From Entamoeba invadens IP1 (taxonomy: Eukaryota; Evosea; Mastigamoebida; Endamoebidae): a DNA stretch of 64,000 bases. A model generated the notes under the pieces. That model searched no databases. It was not told the DNA's origin and saw nothing but the letters and a program-made list of their open reading frames with translations. Both the position numbers and the translations under genes were made by a program. Below, piece after piece: positions 13,223 to 24,504 of the stretch (its first letter is position 1; each line of letters opens with the position of its first letter). The DNA is taken from positions 65,873-129,872 of the forward strand of contig NW_004440356.1 in assembly GCF_000330505.1 (NCBI RefSeq), in the 5' to 3' direction.

Positions 13223-14060
13223 ATATGATCCATTGAATTACCCGTTTATTGATTCAATCAAATGGTGTCAAACTACGACATTAAACTTTTCAACCAATCG
13301 AAATAAAGCATTTCTACAATTTATTCCAGATTTCACAAAAGTTTATTATGCTGGTGATGGAAGAGACCAACCAGTTAATCACCAAAAAATAACAGAAAAA
13401 TGTTGTTGAATTGCAAAAAAATATTTATTCGTACAAGTCCAACCACTCGGGGCCGAAAACAGAATTAGTAGTTAATTATTTCTCACATGCTGTTGGTATC
13501 GTGACTGAAATTCCAGCTGCTACACATGACAGTGTTGTGTTTAAAACTTACCTGAATAGAAATTATGTTAATGAAGGAATGTTGTTTCTTGCTGATGGAG
13601 GCCACAAATCTTGTCCGAACTGTGTCACTCCTTTTCAATTGGGTCTTTCAACTGAATACACCACTCAACAGATGGATGCAATTCGAAACTGCAATAACGT
13701 TCATTTTTTATGTCGAATAATTGTCGAAATGTATTTTGAAGATCGGTATGCATTTTTAAATTGATGAAAAATCAATGGAAATTATCAACAAAGAATTATG
13801 GTAAATATGTTTCAATTGCCCACGCTTCGTTGAATTTCAAAATTATAGAACACCCTATGAGAAATATCCACTTTTATATTTTCCACTATTATTTAATCAC
13901 ATAAACTCAAAATAGAGATCTTTTTGTTACTATTTTTCACCAGAAACTATTATATGGCTTGAAACTTTTATTAACAATGGTGACGTTTCTTTTTGTTGTC
14001 AATGGAGAAAGAGAATTTGTCGATGCGACAAACAATTAACAAATTGAATTCGTTTTTACT
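13223..14060 (+). pseudogene. Harbinger-like (DDE_4 type) transposase remnant
   Basis: The frame from about 13225 reads smoothly to FTKVYYAGDGRDQPVNH, with a first catalytic-Asp-like DGRDQPV motif, then shifts by one base near 13399 and continues as YSYKSNHSGPKTELVVNYFS and ATHDSVVF, with the second Asp in the THDS motif, then ADGGHKS. This order (Asp, a YS.K..H block, HDS, adenine-Asp-GG) fits the PIF/Harbinger DDE_4 fold. After 13764 the coding signal continues in pieces with further shifts to about 14060. The N-terminus is cut by the 900-bp repeat. The gene is dead. Confidence 0.65.
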
Positions 14061-14316
14061 TAGTTTCTGTTTTTTGTAAATAAATAAAAATAAAATAGTT
14101 ATTTTACTACTTTTATATTTGTCGTTTCGGGAAACAACAATAATTTTTTTATTATACTATAATAAATTATAATTATACCATTTTATTTTATTGGATGATT
14201 TTTGAAACTATAATTTAAGTGATAAATTATAGTTACTTGATTAATCGCCAAAGTGGTTCTATTTTGAGCCAACTTTCAAATAAACAAATTTGAACATTGA
14301 CTTTCGTGGTTTTAAT
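14061..14316. other. spacer between Harbinger-like remnant and hAT-like element
   Basis: A+T-rich. Contains the second copy of the 45-bp motif (about 14238-14282, with CGCCAAAGTGGTTCTATTTT). Read on the other strand this begins GGCTCAAAATAGAACC and could be a terminus of the Harbinger-like element, but I found no inverted partner. Confidence 0.4.
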
Positions 14317-15322
14317 CAGGGTCGGCCAAGATCCAGTTTTTAAACAACTTCGTGGCAATCTCTAATACGTGTCAGTTCATTTTTAGTTTTGGCATATTGT
14401 CAACAAAAAATTTAAAAAGTTTTTTAGACTTAAAATGTTTTTAAAAATTGGTAAAACTATAGTTAACGATTCAAACAAAATTTCTGTATTGTTTAAATCA
14501 TCATTCCATTGTGTTATAAAATAGTTTTAAAGAACAAAAACTGAACAGTAAATAACATATGAAATGGTAAAATGCAAAGTTTTTAAAATTAAATAACAAT
14601 ACTCACTCATTATAATTGTTGTATATACAGAAGATACTAACAACCAATAAAATTTATTAGAAATCATTTTAGTGATTTCAACTTAAAATTTTTATTTGAA
14701 CAACAAATATACCTTTTCAACATACACATTAATATTAATTGTTAATGTATGTATTTTTGTTATTTGACAAATGTATATTTGTCAATTTAACAAAGGTTTT
14801 GAATAGTTTATTCGTGTCCTTTTTAAATTAAAGTATTAATTAATCAATCAAATAGAAGTATTTTCATTATCTTTAGCAATAATACAAAACAAAAAATGTA
14901 TTTTTTGAATTGAATAAACCATATTACTTTCAAAACAGTTAAACTTATCTTTAGTTAATTTTCTTGATAAAAACGATAATTCATAATACGATAATAATCA
15001 ATCAAAATAATTATTATCACCCAAATAAAAACTATTATCAGAGTAAGTTTGAATAAGTATTATTTGCATGTATAATTTACAATTGAAAGGTTTAGTGTAC
15101 AATTAAATCAACACAAAAATATTATTATATTGTATTTAAAGTAATTTAATAACATTTTGGTGTCTAATATAAATTATCGTTTTATTTTTTTCATTTTATC
15201 ATATGGTATAAATAATTGTGTTTTGTCATTTTCATTTTGTTTTTTTAAAAATGATAATGTTATTTACCATTTTATTGTTTTTTAAGTTTTTTTCCAATAA
15301 CATGATAGTTTGGCCGACCCTG
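14317..15322. mobile_element. non-autonomous hAT-like element, 1006 bp
   Basis: The ends are perfect inverted repeats, CAGGGTCGGCCAA at 14317 and TTGGCCGACCCTG ending at 15322. They are flanked by GTTTTAAT (14309-14316) and ATTTTAAT (15323-15330), an 8-bp target duplication with one mismatch. An 8-bp duplication and termini starting CAGGG are typical of hAT elements. The interior is A+T-rich and has no transposase, so it must have been moved in trans. It lies 133 bp upstream of the F-box-like gene at 15456. Confidence 0.8.
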
Positions 15323-15455
15323 ATTTTAATGGTCACCATTTATTGATTATTAATGACAAAAATACTAAAGAACTTTTAAAAACTTTTATTAAAATTTAAT
15401 GATGTCAAAAAATTGTGTTTTTTATATTTATACAAAAAACTGAAAAACAGCAAAT

Positions 15456-17045
15456 ATGAAGCGCCTTGAAACTGTTTTTATGATGAATGTGTCATTGTAT
15501 TTCACAAACAAAGAAAATGTATTGAACTTTATTTGTATCAACAAGAAGTGCTTTCTTTCAATAAGTTCTTTACATGTCAATCCTTCGTTTGCAAATGAAA
15601 ACTCTCTTGTGTGGTTTCTCAAACATTTCACGGTAGACACAGTTGATCTTAATTTTCTTACAACATTAGAAACATTTCTTTCAGAAGCAAAACAAATACG
15701 AAACTTTATGTTGACATCAAGAAAAGCCCCCAAAGATATATTAAAAATTGTGGAAAATTTAAAAATAGGAACAGAAGTTGATCGTAGTTTTGTCGAACTT
15801 CTTTGTGAGAGTATAGAACGACTTAGTTCCCTTTATTGTAAAATAGAATTTATCAAAATCTTCATCGAAACTTTTATTGAGCAAAATGTAGACATCGCAT
15901 ACTTTCCAAAATTCATTCACATCTTAAACGCGCTAAATACAACCGACGAAGACTTTGTATATCTTGAAAACATCTCGGTCAAATTTGGGTGCAAATTTAT
16001 AATGTGTGTAGATAGACAACCATTATTCCCAACATGTAAACACAAAAACGTTTATTGTTTTGCAGAAACACTCATACTTGATAAAATTGGTGTGTTCAGT
16101 CCTTTGAGATGTGACACCACCATTATTGTTAATGAGAACACAACAAACGATAAATTGGACACAATTGAAAATCTGGCAAACGAATACTTAGTCACAAAAC
16201 TTACAATGAAAACAGTTGACAGAAATCGGAAAATAGTAAACACGCTTCCTCAATTGCGAACAGTCGAAGTACTGGTGCTTGACAATCTGAGTATTATGTT
16301 GACGAATAAAATAAATACACAAAGTGTTTTTATAAAAAATACCAAATTTATGTTTAAAGATACACAAAAAATTTCAGTCTTGAATTGTAACAATTTTATA
16401 ACATTTCCATTTACAAGTGTTATAGACCTCACTTTGGAAGTAATCAAAAAATTCACGCTTCCACTTCTTGATAATTTAAATAAACTGACAGTAAAAAAGT
16501 GCATAGCAAACGTCTTTTTAATACCAGAAAAGTGCTTTGGGAATATTAATGTTGCGCAATCCAAACACAACACTTTTATATTTTACAACACAAGTGGAAA
16601 ACAAATTTACTTAAATGGAATTTCTCAAAATGAAATTCAAGTTGTCAATAAAACACAAACTTTGCCTTCTTTTGTTATCAAGAAATGTGATAAATTAAAC
16701 ATTTTATGTAAAGAAATGTGGTACTTAGAGTTGGATACTAATAATGGCATTATTTTTCAATGTTTGACATCAATAGGTGAATTTGTAATAAACAATTCAA
16801 ATTTTGTGTTTTACAATAAAGTTGAAATTGAAAACGTTTTGTTCACCAAAAACAGCAAAATGCTAAATTCATTTTTTGATATCAAAAAATGTTTGGTGTT
16901 TGTTGATGTCGACAATTTTACGTTTGAAAGTGATGTGATATCATGTAATAACATTGGGATGTTTAATTGCAAAAACATTAAATTGAAGATTAAAAAAATA
17001 CTATCAAAACTGTTTTTGTTAAATGTTGTGAAAACATCACAATAG
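15456..17045 (+). CDS. F-box-like / degenerate LRR protein, 529 aa
   Basis: The N-terminus (residues 1-45, with a VSLYF...NFICINKKC pattern) resembles the F-box-like start seen in large Entamoeba families of leucine-rich-repeat proteins (family knowledge). The rest is a series of short irregular repeats alternating hydrophobic strands with Asn- and Lys-rich turns, such as VEVLVLDNLSI and LNKLTVKKC, as in degenerate LRR solenoids. No signal peptide or membrane segment is visible. It ends at TAG only 5 bp before the ATG of the next ORF, in another frame, so the two may be one gene split by a frameshift or an unrecognised intron. The specific function is unknown. The hAT-like element ends 133 bp upstream. 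Confidence 0.7.
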   Translation: MKRLETVFMMNVSLYFTNKENVLNFICINKKCFLSISSLHVNPSFANENSLVWFLKHFTVDTVDLNFLTTLETFLSEAKQIRNFMLTSRKAPKDILKIVENLKIGTEVDRSFVELLCESIERLSSLYCKIEFIKIFIETFIEQNVDIAYFPKFIHILNALNTTDEDFVYLENISVKFGCKFIMCVDRQPLFPTCKHKNVYCFAETLILDKIGVFSPLRCDTTIIVNENTTNDKLDTIENLANEYLVTKLTMKTVDRNRKIVNTLPQLRTVEVLVLDNLSIMLTNKINTQSVFIKNTKFMFKDTQKISVLNCNNFITFPFTSVIDLTLEVIKKFTLPLLDNLNKLTVKKCIANVFLIPEKCFGNINVAQSKHNTFIFYNTSGKQIYLNGISQNEIQVVNKTQTLPSFVIKKCDKLNILCKEMWYLELDTNNGIIFQCLTSIGEFVINNSNFVFYNKVEIENVLFTKNSKMLNSFFDIKKCLVFVDVDNFTFESDVISCNNIGMFNCKNIKLKIKKILSKLFLLNVVKTSQ

Positions 17046-17050
17046 ATAAC

Positions 17051-18922
17051 ATGTTAAATACAATCGAAAATTTATACAATGTTAACAACAGTAACATGAA
17101 AGTGCCTGACTGTCTGTTAAAGTTGGGTGATGCAACTCAGAAAGAAAATAAAAGTCTTAACCTTTTGAAAGAGCGAAACGAGTTTTACAAAATTCAGTTC
17201 TTCGACGCTTTGACGCTAAAAAACGAATATAACAAGAACTTTGATTTTTCCTATGGTTTCATAGAGACATTGAAATTGTCGAATCTCAAAAATTGCTCTT
17301 TCCTTCCACTCAAATTGTGTTGTGTACATCTTGTTATAGAAAATTGCTTAATTGATAAAAAAATCAAAGTTGTTTCTGCAAATACAATTTCAATTATAAA
17401 CAGTCAAAATGTTCAAATAGGACTTTATGAGAATGTTGTTGATGAAGTTGATTGTGTCAACTCGGCCGTTTCACTTCGGATTTGTTTCGATGAACTTGAA
17501 TATGTCAAATGTTTAACTGAATATGTCAAAGTGTTGAAGTTGACAAATTCCACATGTTTTTGTCGAAATTTCCAAGTTGGAAAAGTGATTTTAGACTTCA
17601 CAAATTACAAAGAAAATGATGAAAAGTGCTTTTGTTACAACACAAAGAAATTCCAAATCGAAAAATTTCGCGACAAGAAAATTGAAATCAATCGAAATGA
17701 TGACATTGACGAAATCAAATTTGTTTTGTGTGATAATTGCGAATTGAATTTTAAACTAATTTCAAATATTTCAATTACAACAGAAAATTGCAAAAATATG
17801 AAATTTTACGTTCCAAAATTTTCAAAACACGAATTCAAAGAAACCCCAACAAACGAATTAGTTGAACTCGAAGTACCTTCTTTTCAAAAACAACAATTGT
17901 GTTATATAAACGAGCATTTTAAAGGAGTGGATAATGTCGCGTTTGCATTTAAAAACGCGACATTTTTTAAATGTCAAACCAACCAATTTAACAATTTCAA
18001 CAAAAAGCCACATCTGTACGACGACTTAGAAACAATGTTTTATATGTATTTAGCACATTTTTTATCTTATGATAACTCGACTATAATTAATGACAGTGGA
18101 TATCTGAAAAACGTTTCATTCTTTTTATCGAAAAATAAACATTATTTTGACAAAATTGTTATCGTGTTTGGTAATATTTTAGCTGAAAAACAATTTATTG
18201 TAAATATCAATAAAATCATTCAAAAAGGTTTTGTTGACATTTTAATCACGCCAAATGGGTATTTACAAAACGATGGCAATATTTCAATGTGGCTACTCAA
18301 CATTTTGTTTTTAAATTCATCATTTAACACGACAATGATTTCCAATGACTTACTCGAAAGAATAATAATTTATATACACATTATCTTATCTGTAAAAGTT
18401 TTTATAACTCCTGATTACAGTTGTTTTGTCCGACAATTATTAAAAATTTACCCAAATATTGTAGGCCGCTTTTTAGACATTGTAATTGGGTTAGACAACG
18501 TATTTCAAATGGGTGATGAAACAGTTAAGTCTAATGTTATAAATTTAGTTGCAGAGTTTTCTTGTTTTGAAGACAATGTTTGTTCACAAATACTTTCAAG
18601 TCCATTGTTTTTACAATTTGCAAATTATTTAAAAGAACATACAAAGGGTAAGAACGCGGAACTGATTTATTTTATTTTCTCAAACTTCATTGCAGATAAC
18701 GAAAACATATTTAATGTTGTAATGAATTTGGGAATCATTGATATTACACTTCAAAATGCCGAAAATGAAGTAACAAAAGAAATGTGGTTTTTGTTGAAAA
18801 ACACTGAATACCAAATATTGCACTATGAAAATGTTGCAAATATAATTGGTGACGAAAAAATCGAAAAAATTAAAAATTTGATACGTTCCTCTGCTGAGTT
18901 ATTCAAAACTAAAAAAGTCTAA
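17051..18922 (+). CDS. LRR-like protein with ARM/importin-alpha-like C-terminal half, 623 aa
   Basis: Residues 1-300 continue the LRR-like pattern of the upstream ORF. From about residue 330 the style changes to helical repeats. The segments around NVINLVAEFSC, LIYFIFSNFIADN and KEMWFLLKN look like the ARM repeats of importin alpha, where the matching positions read as a hydrophobic helix, then SN or WFLL-type core residues. I see no importin-beta-binding Arg/Lys-rich N-terminus. The ORF begins 5 bp after the stop of the F-box-like ORF and lacks an F-box-like start of its own, so a single large protein (F-box-like, LRR, ARM) split by one frame change is plausible. It could also be a separate gene. 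Role unknown. Confidence 0.65.
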   Translation: MLNTIENLYNVNNSNMKVPDCLLKLGDATQKENKSLNLLKERNEFYKIQFFDALTLKNEYNKNFDFSYGFIETLKLSNLKNCSFLPLKLCCVHLVIENCLIDKKIKVVSANTISIINSQNVQIGLYENVVDEVDCVNSAVSLRICFDELEYVKCLTEYVKVLKLTNSTCFCRNFQVGKVILDFTNYKENDEKCFCYNTKKFQIEKFRDKKIEINRNDDIDEIKFVLCDNCELNFKLISNISITTENCKNMKFYVPKFSKHEFKETPTNELVELEVPSFQKQQLCYINEHFKGVDNVAFAFKNATFFKCQTNQFNNFNKKPHLYDDLETMFYMYLAHFLSYDNSTIINDSGYLKNVSFFLSKNKHYFDKIVIVFGNILAEKQFIVNINKIIQKGFVDILITPNGYLQNDGNISMWLLNILFLNSSFNTTMISNDLLERIIIYIHIILSVKVFITPDYSCFVRQLLKIYPNIVGRFLDIVIGLDNVFQMGDETVKSNVINLVAEFSCFEDNVCSQILSSPLFLQFANYLKEHTKGKNAELIYFIFSNFIADNENIFNVVMNLGIIDITLQNAENEVTKEMWFLLKNTEYQILHYENVANIIGDEKIEKIKNLIRSSAELFKTKKV

Positions 18923-19176
18923 ACAATTAATTAACAATTGGTTATTTTAAAAAATGTTTCGTATTATAATTAAAATTAACTTTGATAAAATTTAATTTTT
19001 TATTCCAAATTTATTACAACATTATTACAATATTTTATCAAGGGAATACAAACAACATTTTTGATTAAAAATTAACAATAAATAATTTGCTAATTATTAA
19101 ATAAATTTGTTGTATCATTCCAAAACCAAAAACCTAAACACACGATTTAAAAATAAATAAAGCATTACACAATATA
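18923..19176. other. intergenic DNA
   Basis: A+T-rich spacer after the ARM-like gene. No feature seen. Confidence 0.5.
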
Positions 19177-19358
19177 CAGTAAAACCTCCCAAGAGCGGTA
19201 CCTCTGAAGAACGGGTTCTCTCAAAAGCAGGCATTTTTTAAACTGAAACTATAAATAGAGTTCTCTATCGAGCGGTTTTTAAGGTTTGATTGGCTAAAAA
19301 TGCCCGCTCTTGAGAGAACAAAATTACCACGCCCGCCCGCTCTTGGGAGGTTTTACTG
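19177..19358. mobile_element. 182-bp TA-flanked MITE
   Basis: The ends are perfect inverted repeats starting CAGTAAAACCTCCCAAGAGC, with TA on each side (19175-19176 and 19359-19360). Inside, a second inverted pair (TTCTCTCAAAAGC and GCTCTTGAGAGAA) lies close to the ends. There is no coding capacity. TA duplication and CAGT termini point to the Tc1/mariner/pogo superfamily. A second, inverted copy starts at 38165. Confidence 0.9.
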
Positions 19359-19360
19359 TA

Positions 19361-19873
19361 ATACTTATTTAGCTCCAAAAATTATTATTTCATATTCAAA
19401 TAAATAAATTTTGTCACTCAAAATTTTGAATAACAACAATCTAATTATATTTTATAGTAAAAATCAACTATAATACATTTAAATTGTTTTTATTAATTTC
19501 AATAAAAGACCGATAAATAAACTAGCCAATATATTTATCATTCCCTACTTAATAAGAAATAATGACATATATAAACTGTTTCCATTTAATCGATAGCGCC
19601 CATTTTGGATTACCTATTTTTATCTTTAAACATTGGGAAAACATCCTAATTTATTTATATTTCGTTATCGTTTTATTTTTATTAATTATGACCACCAAAT
19701 TTTAAAGACTATTAACTGTCAAATAGACAAAAAACAACTAAAATATTAAATTAATTTAAATAATAATTCGTATTTGTTAAATAGTTTAAAATTGCTCAAG
19801 TTGCCGATTGGACCTCCTTTTTCCATTTTACATATTTTAAATCTGCTTATCAATGAGTCCATCAACTTATTTA
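19361..19873. other. intergenic DNA 3' of a Tc1-like remnant
   Basis: A+T-rich. Nothing recognised. The element termini expected for the neighbouring transposase were not found. Confidence 0.4.
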
Positions 19874-20829
19874 TCATTGAAATTGGCAACTATTTCCATT
19901 ATTTTTGAGTGCTCTAAACAAAAGACTTTTTGTTCTAAATAATTTTTTCTTCTTGCGAATTCTTGTTTCAAGAATTGCCCATAGATGTTCAATTGGTGAC
20001 AAATCGGTGTTAGAAGATGGCCATTCTACTGGGTTTGTTTTCATTTCTTTTAACCATCTCATTGTTTCAAGTGCTTTATGTGGTGGTGCACCATCCCGTT
20101 GGAAAAACAATTTGCTTCTGTATTTTTTCGTGTCTTCAATGACTCCATTATTTTTTAACACGGAACGGTAATCTATGGGTTTCATTCTGTCTTTGCAAAG
20201 TATTAATTTTGATTTATAATCTCGACCAATCGCACCCCAAACCATTAAACTCGAATTATATTTGGGTATTTGTTGTGTTGTTTTTTAAAAGTGTTTAAGT
20301 TGATTCTTTTTTCCATTTTGTTGTTGTTTTGTTTAAAAGACTCTTAATTTTTGTTGGTCGCATCCAACAATATTTTTTTTATCTGGAAACAAACAAAATC
20401 TTGACTCATCTGACACTATAACAGATTTCCATTTTTTGATGTTTCTTTTTTGAGTGACTTTTTGCAAAAATTGTACCTGTTTATAATTTGTTTTTCTGTT
20501 AATATTTGTGTCGACTTTTGTTTACTATATTTGAATTTTTGTTCTTTCCGTATGTTATAAATTGTCGACTTTGAAACGGTTGCGGCTTGTGCCAATTCAT
20601 GACAAGTTGAAAATGGGTTTGAAATGGTTTGTTTTTCAACCATTTGACATACCAACTCTGTTCTCTTATTTGGTCTCCCTCTTTTGTTTAAAGGAATTAC
20701 AATTTCTCCTGACAATACCTTCTTAATTCTTGATATTCGGTTCGGTGAAACGTTGTAAATTCTTTGGATTGAAGAATATGAATCACCATTTTGAAGTGAT
20801 TTTATTATTAATTTATCAATCGCTTCCAT
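19874..20829 (-). pseudogene. Tc1-like DD34E transposase, frameshifted
   Basis: The first part (from ATG at 20829) has an N-terminal helix-turn-helix pair: IQRIYNVSPNRISRIKKVL, a GRPNKR linker, then a second HTH around SKSTIYNIRKE. A frame change near 20440 leads into VIVSDESRFCLF, the first catalytic Asp. A stop follows about 23 codons after that motif, then the last part opens as MVWGAIGRD and carries FFQRDGAPPH (second Asp) and LSPIEHLW (Glu). Thirty-four residues separate Asp and Glu, which defines DD34E. At least one frameshift and one or two stops make it non-functional. Confidence 0.85.
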
Positions 20830-21057
20830 TGATATTTAAAGTTGTGTTTCTTTTTTTATTTGTAAATTTCATAAAAATGTTTGTTTAATTGTTTCTTTCA
20901 TTAATGCCTTTTATTACAGTCATAACAAAAAGGTGTCTCGTTCGAAAAAACCTGTCTTGAAAAAAACGAATAAATTAATTGGTATTTTTCATCAAAATGT
21001 TATTATTATGTTATATATAACAAAAAGGAATAACAAAAAGGAATAACAAAAAATGAG
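20830..21057. other. short spacer with tandem repeat
   Basis: Contains a tandem repeat of AAAAAGGAATAAC near 21023-21050. No gene. Confidence 0.4.
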
Positions 21058-21393
21058 TTAATTTGCTTTTCGGGGTCGACCTCTTGGGTTTTTTGGTTTC
21101 TTTTCTAATATTAATTTTTCTTCAGGAGTCTTGTTCTTACTGCCTTTTTTCCTTCCTCTTGTAGATTTGGGTTTGGGGGGTTCGGGCTTCAAATACAAAC
21201 GTATTTTAGACAGACTTTCTTGGTTGATTTGTTCGTCGACTTCGCAGTCTAACAACAATTGTACTTCGTCGTCGATGTTTAGATCGTTTGTTTGATGAGT
21301 CTGTTTTTTTCGCAGTTCACAGACTTTAATAGCTGTTATAGAAACCCTAGGAGTTGGAATGTCTTCATATTTAAACCTTCTTTTTAGTTCCAC
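21058..21393 (-). CDS. small AT-hook-like basic protein, 111 aa
   Basis: The open frame from ATG at 21393 has an acidic middle (NLNIDDEVQLLLDCEVDE) and a basic C-terminal tail. The tail carries two AT-hook-like cores, TRGRKKGSKNK and NPRGRPRKAN, the second with a canonical R-G-R-P centre. Such tails bind the minor groove of A+T-rich DNA (family knowledge). It lies on the same strand as, and about 230 bp upstream of, the broken Tc1-like transposase. It may be a second ORF of that element or a host gene. The frame is intact, unlike the transposase. Composition is less A+T-rich than the flanks. Confidence 0.55.
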   Translation of the reverse strand: MELKRRFKYEDIPTPRVSITAIKVCELRKKQTHQTNDLNIDDEVQLLLDCEVDEQINQESLSKIRLYLKPEPPKPKSTRGRKKGSKNKTPEEKLILEKKPKNPRGRPRKAN

Positions 21394-21704
21394 TCACCTT
21401 ATTTCATTTTTAACGGAATTGTAAAAAATTATTATTGAAGAAAATCAATTGAAACGGATAAAATTATCCGATAAAAGGATGAAAATCAAATACTTTATTC
21501 GGGTTTAATCTTAGTACATTTCTAGTTTTTTTATTATATTTTTTTACTATAATAATCTTCGCGACAGGTTTTTCGTGTTACTGGATTCTTTTATAATTAA
21601 TATTTTAATTTTGTTTTTAATAATAACAAATATAACGATTTAGAAGTGAATTTGGTTTATTTTAGTAAAATAAAACAATTTTCAAAAGTGTTTGTTTATT
21701 TTTG
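21394..21704. other. intergenic DNA
   Basis: A+T-rich. No feature seen apart from the 10-bp target duplication that begins at 21705. Confidence 0.4.
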
Positions 21705-21714
21705 GTTGTGATTC

Positions 21715-24504
21715 ATGGGTCGGCACAATTCTGTTTTTCTGTGTTAATTTTTTTTTATTTTTTTGTGGCAAATTTTTACACATTTTTTAAACCGATAATT
21801 AAAATCTTTTTTTGGCTTTTGCAAGTGACAATTATAGAACAAAGGAGCAGAAAAAATGTTATTCGAAATTGTTTTTATATAACATTTTATTTATTAAATT
21901 GTTATATCAAACAAACAATAGTAAAATCAAGTAGTTTTGATGCTATGAAAACTAGTTTAATATTATAGTATTTATATATTATGATTTATGATTTTTATTT
22001 ATTATACAACAGTTATTAAAATATAGATAAATTAAAAATAACTATAGTACAGTATTATGAAATTATATTTTTAACGATAATATATTCATAATAATTATTA
22101 ATACAATTTTATTAATTAAACAAATAAAACATCATTATTTAATTTAATTAACAAATTAACTAAAATGATAATATTTTTAATTGTATATTTACGATTGATT
22201 TCAACAAGAAAAAATAAAAAACATTGTTAATAAATAACAGTAATAAAATATCAATAATAATTCTAAATTCTAATTAACTATTTTAAATTTGTTTATTAGT
22301 ATTTATTAGTAAATTACTGGTTTATTTAAGACATTATTATATTTATTTATTTTATTCCATTGTTTTATTAATCAAGTATTTAAACAATTATTTTATATGA
22401 AATTTTATACGATTAAATTATAAATATTAAATTATTTTGAAAATTGACTAAACCAAACCCACCATAAGAAGAAATCAATCAAGTTTTTCTTCATTTTATC
22501 TTATAAAATGAAGTAATATAAAAATTATCTATTATGGGATTTCAAATTAATTATTAATTTGTTCTAATCTAGTTATAATATGTTTCGATAATTATCGTGA
22601 ATCAATTAAAAGTTATGCCATGAAGATAAAAATATTCGTAATTATAACATAAGAAGATTGATTGCATATCGAGAAAAATGATGTTAAGAGTATTTGATTA
22701 AATGTTGGTTTTTATTCTTTCTTTTTTATTTGATGTTAAGCAAAGTTATATCATTTCAATTTATAAAATGACTGCGGTGCAAGAAGAATCAACTGATTAA
22801 TAACTTAAATTCAAAGTCATAATTAAAAAAATACAAAAAACCTGTAATTTTTCCAAATTTAAACATATTTAAACTATGTGTTGGTGTTGTCAGTGTGACG
22901 ACACCAAGAAAAGACAATTACGTTTTAAATTAATTATTTTTCTTTTTATTATGTACAATAAAAACACAGAAATGTAAGATCGACTTGGTTATGACAAAAA
23001 CAAGTTAACGGTAAAAAAGTCATTATTTGACACAATAGTTTCAACATTATTTGATTTTTCGCTTTATAAATTATATTTTCGTTCACTTTCTTTTTTAAGT
23101 TTACAAAAGTGACTGTATTAAAACGCCAAGAGCAGCGATTGACACACTTTTATTATTAAAACCAAAAGAAAAAAAGGCAGCCCTTCGGGGAGTTACTATT
23201 ATTGTTTTTTTGATTGAATGATTCAGTAAGTTTTTTTTTAACTTTTTTATTAAAAAACGTATATAAAAAATAATTAATAATAATAAAAAATGAAATAATG
23301 TAGACGTGAATAAAAATTATAGACACAAGAAGTGATTTTTCTTTGATTACATTACATGTGAACAAAGCAATAATTATGAGCAATAATGTAAGATAGTCAA
23401 ATCTTTAAAAATTGTATAAAACACTTTTATCACAATAATGAAACATGTCATTAAAAACTGATTGATAAAAATAACATATGGTTCAATTGTGAAATTAAAA
23501 GTATCAACATCTTTTTTAAATTGTGGTGAAAAGGATTGCATAATTTAAAAATATAGTGATGCATTTAGTTTTAAATAAGTCACACAAGAAAATACAACAG
23601 TTATATATTACAGTAGATGTTATCTTAATATTTTTATTGTATTTGTGATTAAAATGAATAAAAAATTGACAAAAATATTAAATTCAATATATTTTTGATG
23701 ATGTTGTTGTGTTTGAAATAACATAATTTTATTGTGTGAATTACGTATATATATAAAACAAATCAAGCACTCAGTTTGATGTATTTGTGATTGTTACAGC
23801 AAATGTAAAACTTTGTGTTTTAAGTGTCTTGATTATTAATTTGATAATTTAATAGTTAAATTGTGGTTAATTTTATAGACTAATTGACTTGAAAATGTTA
23901 AAATAATTACAAATAATTGCAATTCAAAAGTTTTCTGTTTACCAGTAAATTTTTATCAATGGTCAATATAAGTAGCCAACTAACATGTCAACTAAATGTC
24001 CTTATCAATATTGGCAGTGTTTGTTTAGTTATTTAACAAAGAAAATGAGATTATTTCATTTTTTAATTTTCAAGTAAAAAATTGTTGTGTCTGTTAATAA
24101 AATTAATAATAAGTTATAGTTGTTTTCAATTATTATATCTTAATATATTTTTTTATTTATTATTATTATTTGTTTGAATAACTTTGTATAGATTATGTTT
24201 ACTATAATTTGAGTTTGCACCCATATTGTTTTTTAAGCGATTTACTCGTGACCAAAAAACGAAAATAAGTATAAAACACAAATAAAATATAAACATTTTG
24301 TATTTTGTTTAGCCTTTAAACAACACATTTTTTTAATAAATAGAAAGTCTTTTATTTATTTATCAATGTTTTTCATAACCCGATTATTTGCTCAGTTATC
24401 AACAAAATTATTATTTCATAAAAATAATGGTATTTTTTCAATTAAATTGCCACATAATTTGTTTTTTCTTGTTAATTTTGAAAACCAGAATTGTGCCGAC
24501 CCAT
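21715..24504. mobile_element. non-autonomous element, 2790 bp, 10-bp target duplication
   Basis: The termini are the inverted repeat ATGGGTCGGCACAATTCTG at 21715 and its complement ending at 24504. Weaker inverted similarity continues for some tens of bases inward. Both sides carry the identical 10-mer GTTGTGATTC (21705-21714 and 24505-24514). A 10-bp duplication is characteristic of Mutator-like elements, which are known in Entamoeba. The interior is A+T-rich and I find no transposase or other convincing gene in it. The perfect duplication suggests a fairly recent insertion. Confidence 0.85.

Noticed and set aside
15428..15733. 101-aa minus-strand ORF at the start of the F-box-like gene
   Set aside because: Antisense shadow of the plus-strand gene, with no motif of its own.
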